The position numbers were made by a program, and so were the translations under genes. The notes beneath the pieces are model-generated. The model did not search any database. It was not told the DNA's origin and saw nothing but the letters and a program-made list of their open reading frames with translations. This document shows positions 15,633 to 18,928 of a DNA stretch of 18,928 nt, piece after piece. The DNA is from Deltaproteobacteria bacterium UBA7527. GTDB taxonomy: Bacteria > Desulfobacterota > Syntrophorhabdia > Syntrophorhabdales > Syntrophorhabdaceae. The stretch lies in contig DLMV01000063.1 of NCBI GenBank assembly GCA_002478225.1, positions 41,754 through 60,681 on the forward strand, given 5' to 3'. Each line of letters opens with the position of its first letter. Position 1 is the stretch's first letter.

Positions 15633-15893
15633 ATGTACTTTATGAATATCTGTACGTGGGCACCGGAGGATGAAAAGGAAATTGAGAAAAGAAGGGCAAA
15701 ATGGAAATGGCCGAAGGACGTAAAAGTGATCTGTGAGTTTTTTGACCTCCAGGGGTGCAGGGTAATCAATGTCGTGGATACCGACGAGAAAGGGCTTATT
15801 CAAAGCAGGGCTGCATGGGTAGATATCATGGCATTTGAGACATTTCCCGTGTACCCCTTTGGTGAAAGCAAGGCTCTCGCGAAGAAGAAGTAG
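15633..15893 (+). CDS. DUF3303-like small protein
   Basis: 86 residues that resemble the DUF3303 family: the MYFMNICTWAPEDEKEIEKRR start, a WPKDVKVICEFFDLQGCRVINVVDTDE core and a C-terminal AAWVDIMAFETFPVYP stretch. Members look like small ferredoxin-fold (dimeric alpha/beta barrel-like) proteins with no established function. There is a very good Shine-Dalgarno (AAAGGAGG) before the ATG at 15633 and its own promoter candidate. It looks like a single-gene unit separate from the acs cluster. Confidence is high that the gene is real and moderate for the family. Confidence 0.75.
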   Translation: MYFMNICTWAPEDEKEIEKRRAKWKWPKDVKVICEFFDLQGCRVINVVDTDEKGLIQSRAAWVDIMAFETFPVYPFGESKALAKKK

Positions 15894-16029
15894 CAGCGGG
15901 ATATGGGAGGAACGCTTAATTCTGGATCTCTGAGGATATTCAACCATCCACAATAGAAGGCGACATCCACAACCGTTCGCTTCCTTCCTGAGGTCGAGCA
16001 TTTGTCATTTTTTTAAGGATAAAACATTT

Positions 16030-16127
16030 CAACTATTTGAAGTTCACCGACAAATCTCCGCTTGCAATTCAAATAAGATTGGCGGGCAATCGTAAAAATG
16101 GGCGGGTATAAGGGGAAACAGTCAGAT
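16030..16127. mobile_element. Possible insertion-sequence end remnant
   Basis: Two spaced G-rich repeats (TTGGCGGG at 16079 and TGGGCGGG at 16099, 20 nt apart) are followed by a TATAAGGGGAAAC run ending near CAGTCA. This arrangement resembles the multi-repeat termini of IS21-type elements. No transposase gene is visible, and the match is from memory of general pattern only. Confidence 0.25.
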
Positions 16128-16192
16128 TAATAAAATTACTTTAAAGCACATATTTATATTTTTATGGACGTCCCCCATTGCTTACCTAAAAC

Positions 16193-16215
16193 GCTCGATG
16201 GAAGATTGATCGAGC
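16193..16215 (-). terminator. Hairpin downstream of the TRAP/DUF169 operon
   Basis: GCTCGAT (16193-16199) pairs with ATCGAGC (16209-16215) over a 9-nt loop. It lies about 25 nt beyond the DUF169 stop in the sense of that operon. Only a short T-run (GTTTT) follows on the minus strand, so efficient intrinsic termination is uncertain. Confidence 0.35.
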
Positions 16216-16239
16216 CGCTACTGCAGTAAATCAGGTCTT

Positions 16240-16977
16240 TTATTTTTCAAGGCCAAGCCGTACGAGAAGTTGTCTGGCAAATTCCATACCGTTAGCCTTG
16301 TAAGGCTCTGGGACCCATGGCATCTCTCTTAATGTCTCCAGCATGGACGGCAAACGGTCATAAGGAATAGATATGAACTGCCGGCCTTCTGGAAAGAGTT
16401 TTCGTCGCTTCATTCCAAAGCCAAGACCGGTAGAGATAAAATTTATTTCACCTTTCAGATATGGGTAGACAAGAAGCCATGCGCATCCTATGGCGGCCGA
16501 ATAGCGGCTTGACCACATCTGACCGTTCTTGTAGCTCATGGCCCTAAGTATTATCTCTGCCTGGCTGATGTTTGCGAGAACAATAAGAAGGTCGGGTTCG
16601 AAAGAGAGTTTATCTAAGGGTGAAAAGGCGGCATAGTTAACTACGTGCCGCTCTATGTGCGGAATATAATGATAGAGTCTGCTTGCTGCGCGATTGTCTC
16701 GAAAAACACCCAGCCCGGCGCCGAACTCGCCGCTTATAAAGGGGCCCTCTATGTCTGATTGTCCTAATACATATGGCCCTGCACCGCAAGTATGGTCGGC
16801 GGCTTCGCTATAAAAAATGTCTCCTTTTTGGGCCTTCACAAGCATTTCGCAAAGGGTCATCTTCTGTTCGATACGTTTGATATTCTCAGGCAGTCTGACA
16901 AAATATTTGACTGCTACCGGAGGTATCTCAAACTGAAAATCGTTCAGTATTGCATAGTCTTCTTTTTTGAGTGTCAT
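16240..16977 (-). CDS. DUF169 family protein
   Basis: 245 residues of the DUF169 (COG2043) family, whose biochemical function is not established. Typical features are the N-terminal PPVAVKYFVRLP, MTLCEMLVKAQKG with Cys43, DHTCGAGPYVLG with Cys64, and the C-terminal SIPYDRLPSMLETLREMPWV. The conserved cysteines hint at metal or cofactor binding. A perfect Shine-Dalgarno (AAAGGAGG) precedes the ATG at 16977. The gene starts 18 nt after the dctM stop, so it is the last cistron of the TRAP operon and may act on the imported substrate; that link is inferred from position. Confidence 0.88.
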   Translation of the reverse strand: MTLKKEDYAILNDFQFEIPPVAVKYFVRLPENIKRIEQKMTLCEMLVKAQKGDIFYSEAADHTCGAGPYVLGQSDIEGPFISGEFGAGLGVFRDNRAASRLYHYIPHIERHVVNYAAFSPLDKLSFEPDLLIVLANISQAEIILRAMSYKNGQMWSSRYSAAIGCAWLLVYPYLKGEINFISTGLGFGMKRRKLFPEGRQFISIPYDRLPSMLETLREMPWVPEPYKANGMEFARQLLVRLGLEK

Positions 16978-16995
16978 TCAAACCTCCTTTGGTTC

Positions 16996-18300
16996 TCAAT
17001 ACGTTATAAAGCCGGGAAGAAAGGTGGCGATTTTAGGGAAAACAATGAGGATGATCGTTACAACAATAAGCGCATAAAGGAAAGGGAATATGCCCTTGAA
17101 TATCTTTTCAAGAGGAACATCGGGGGCTATGCCTTTGATGACATAGACGTTGATCCCAACCGGTGGAGTTATGGCACCCATCTCCACGATAAGGGTGATG
17201 ATAACGCCAAACCAGATAGGATCGTATCCAAGGGCGATAACTGTAGGGAAAAGGATCGGTACCGTGAGCATGATCATTGCCAATCCGTCCATGAAACACC
17301 CGCCGATGATGTGAATCAGCACGATTAAAACCATGATGAACGCAGGAGGAAGTGGAAGGTGCCCAACCCAGCTTGACAGCATAAAAGGGATCTGTGTAAC
17401 TGCCATAAAACGGCCGAAGAGCGTAGCGCCAAAAATAACGAACATTACCATGCAAGTGATAAAGAGCGTGTCTTCCGCTGCTTCGATGAGGTTCCTTAAG
17501 GCAAGATTCCTCCGTACAAGTCCGAGAAGGGCAACCGCCCCTGCGCCGGCTGCTCCTGCCTGCGTGGCGCTGAACCAACCGGTCATCAGCCCGCCCAGGA
17601 CTATTACAAAAATAATAATTACTTCCATAAGCGCAGGAAATGTTTTTATTTTATCCTGAAATGTCGTAGCCGGTCCGGGAGGACCAAGCAGGGGGTTGCG
17701 GGAGCATATGATAAAAATGGTGACAATAAATGCAAAGGCAAGGAGCAGGCCGGGCAGGATCCCGGCAACAAAAAGCTTTCCGATGGACTGCTCGGTAATG
17801 ATCCCGTATATGATGAGCAGGGCGCTCGGAGGAATAAGAATGCCGAGAGTACCCGCCGAGGCAACACATCCTGTTGCAAGGGAATCATCGTAGTTGTACC
17901 GTTTCATCTGGGGCAAGGCAACGGTCCCCATGGCTGCCGCAGTGGCGTTCGTTGATCCGCATATTGCCGAGAATGCAGCGCTTCCCAGTATGGATGCGAT
18001 TGTCAACCCTCCCCGCATGTTGCCAAGGACCACGTAGCTTGCATCGAATATCCTCTTGCTCATGCCTATCCTGAAGGCTATGCAGCCCATAAGTACAAAC
18101 ATAGGAACAACGGTAAGATTGAAGGAAGAAAATACCTGAAACATGTCTATGGCGATCATGTCCATGCCTGCACTCAATGAGGTCAGATAGCTGAATCCCA
18201 CAAAACCCATAAACCCCATGGCAAAGGCCACGGGCACCCTCAACAGAAAAAGAAGAACGAGGACCACTATGCCCAATGCGCCTATTGTGGAAGGGCTCAT
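16996..18300 (-). CDS. dctM: TRAP transporter large permease subunit
   Basis: 434 residues, the normal DctM length, almost entirely hydrophobic with roughly a dozen membrane segments. Family stretches include LRVPVAFAMGFMGFVGF near the N-terminus, SFNLTVVPMFVLMG (~58-71), GSAAFSAICGSTNATAAAMG (~106-125), ATGCVASAGTLGILIPPS (~141-158) and, towards the end, MEMGAITPPVGINVY-like sequence. It is the ion-coupled channel of a tripartite transporter importing organic acids or similar anions with the periplasmic DctP. The start lies 3 nt after the dctQ stop with AAGGTAG upstream, so the two are translationally linked. The substrate cannot be read from this subunit. Confidence 0.95.
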   Translation of the reverse strand: MSPSTIGALGIVVLVLLFLLRVPVAFAMGFMGFVGFSYLTSLSAGMDMIAIDMFQVFSSFNLTVVPMFVLMGCIAFRIGMSKRIFDASYVVLGNMRGGLTIASILGSAAFSAICGSTNATAAAMGTVALPQMKRYNYDDSLATGCVASAGTLGILIPPSALLIIYGIITEQSIGKLFVAGILPGLLLAFAFIVTIFIICSRNPLLGPPGPATTFQDKIKTFPALMEVIIIFVIVLGGLMTGWFSATQAGAAGAGAVALLGLVRRNLALRNLIEAAEDTLFITCMVMFVIFGATLFGRFMAVTQIPFMLSSWVGHLPLPPAFIMVLIVLIHIIGGCFMDGLAMIMLTVPILFPTVIALGYDPIWFGVIITLIVEMGAITPPVGINVYVIKGIAPDVPLEKIFKGIFPFLYALIVVTIILIVFPKIATFLPGFITY

Positions 18301-18303
18301 AAG

Positions 18304-18831
18304 CTACCTTACATCCTTTGTGTCACGATATATCTGATATGCATAAACCAATACGGCAGGGATGCAGGCAATGGCAATGCCATATGCGAAAGGGGCCATG
18401 GGGATACGCTGTGTTAATGAACTTTCGCCCGTCCTTTGCAGGCTATATGCGTAAACAAGGGCTCTCCACACAATGAGAAGAAAAAAAGCGAGGGACAGGG
18501 AACTGCTGAGTGTATTAAAGATCTTCCGTGCCCCTCGCGGCAGCTTCGTGACTATGAATTCTACTTCTATGTGGCGTCTGGCGAGTATGGTCCGTGAAAC
18601 GCTAAAGGAAGCGACCACGAGAGCGAGGAAAGAAGCAACATCCACAGTGGCGGTAATGGGCCGGTTGAGGAGTTTCGATGTGAGAATGTCCAGCACCATA
18701 ATGGCGAACATCGCAAGAAGGGCCCCCACGGCAACCCAATTGAACCACAAGGCTATGCTCTCAAGTCCTTTTTTGGTCCGCGAAGACAAGCCGGACCGTG
18801 TGGTATTGCTGCTGGATTCCGTCGCAGTCAT
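18304..18831 (-). CDS. dctQ: TRAP transporter small permease subunit
   Basis: 175 residues from the ATG at 18831. I prefer this start because it has an AGGGAC ribosome site and avoids overlap with the upstream dctP; a longer frame begins at 18876. Four membrane segments are expected (about 25-48, 62-84, 107-129, 142-165). The ARRHIEVEFIV segment after helix 2 is a hallmark of DctQ. It pairs with DctM, which starts 3 nt downstream of its stop. Confidence 0.9.
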   Translation of the reverse strand: MTATESSSNTTRSGLSSRTKKGLESIALWFNWVAVGALLAMFAIMVLDILTSKLLNRPITATVDVASFLALVVASFSVSRTILARRHIEVEFIVTKLPRGARKIFNTLSSSLSLAFFLLIVWRALVYAYSLQRTGESSLTQRIPMAPFAYGIAIACIPAVLVYAYQIYRDTKDVR

Positions 18832-18845
18832 GAATACGGTCCCTG

Positions 18846-18928
18846 TTATTTCTTGAGAAGATTCGCCTCTACCCATTTGACAGCCTGCTCTTCAGTTGGC
18901 TGTCTCGGGATGTAATATGCAACCCTTT
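18846..18928 (-). CDS. C-terminus of a TRAP-type periplasmic solute-binding protein (cut by window)
   Basis: The minus-strand frame that ends in TAA at 18846-18848 reads RVAYYIPRQPTEEQAVKWVEANLLKK. The WVEAN-type ending and the position just upstream of dctQ (14 nt) fit the extracytoplasmic binding subunit of the same transporter (DctP or TAXI type). Only 26 residues are in the window, so the family is inferred mainly from context. Confidence 0.6.
   Translation of the reverse strand, partial: RVAYYIPRQPTEEQAVKWVEANLLKK

Larger units (their letters stand above)
15894..16239. other. Gene-free spacer between the DUF3303-like gene and the TRAP operon
   Basis: No convincing coding frame is seen over these ~345 bp. 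The stretch is A/T-richer than its surroundings. It contains a possible insertion-sequence end (16030-16127), an ACGTCCCC motif at 16168-16175 that also occurs at 15546-15553 in the same orientation, and a 7-bp hairpin at 16193-16215. Confidence 0.6.

Noticed and set aside
18829..18876. Upstream ATG at 18876 as the dctQ start
   Set aside because: It would overlap the dctP C-terminus by about 30 nt and lacks a clear ribosome site; the ATG at 18831 is better placed.

Overview
The window is a bacterial chromosomal segment of moderate G+C, judged by eye. It is built around a near-complete carbonyl branch of the Wood-Ljungdahl (reductive acetyl-CoA) pathway. The gene set (RACo-type activator, CooC, FolD, AcsD, CooS/AcsA, AcsB, AcsC, AcsE), the ~735-residue bacterial-type acetyl-CoA synthase and the neighbouring TRAP transporter and IclR regulator suggest a strict anaerobe. 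A syntrophic or acetogenic Desulfobacterota-like lineage (for example Syntrophorhabdales), or possibly Nitrospirota, fits best. That placement is inference; the window has no rRNA or other taxonomic marker.

Layout. 1-1385 (+) is the C-terminal part of a GH57 glucanotransferase/amylase, cut by the window edge. A family 2 glycosyltransferase follows (1501-2334, +). An IclR-type regulator (2396-3166, -) is divergent from the Wood-Ljungdahl cluster, which runs on the + strand from 3351 to 15101: acsV, cooC, folD, a 71-codon gene of unknown function, acsD, cooS, acsB, acsC, acsE. A 68-codon cysteine-rich gene lies just downstream. A DUF3303-like gene (15633-15893, +) stands alone, followed by about 345 bp that may hold an insertion-sequence remnant. 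The right end is a minus-strand TRAP operon in transcription order dctP (C-terminus only), dctQ, dctM, DUF169 gene.

How the genes work together. FolD interconverts methylene-, methenyl- and formyl-tetrahydrofolate. AcsE moves the methyl group from methyl-tetrahydrofolate to the corrinoid iron-sulfur protein AcsCD. AcsV reductively reactivates that corrinoid when it is oxidised. CooS interconverts CO2 and CO, with nickel handling by CooC. AcsB joins methyl, CO and CoA to acetyl-CoA. The A-, B-, C- and D-cluster ligands of CooS and AcsB are all visible, so the system looks intact. Formyl-THF synthetase and methylene-THF reductase are not in the window. The pathway can run either way, and the sequence does not decide between acetogenesis and acetyl-CoA oxidation.

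The most unusual feature is a set of intergenic repeats, all with a 7-nt period but of at least four different unit sequences (GTGAAAN, AGCTCAT/GGCCCAT, CGTNAGG, GCRGRGR). Several occur as inverted pairs able to form long imperfect hairpins. Within the Wood-Ljungdahl cluster they sit only at boundaries between functional modules, and in three genes they run into the 3' end and encode the last residues of the protein. I do not recognise a named family for them. The IclR/acsV spacer holds a consensus sigma-70 promoter (TTGACA-17-TATAAT) with AT-rich palindromes, which makes IclR a candidate regulator of the cluster.
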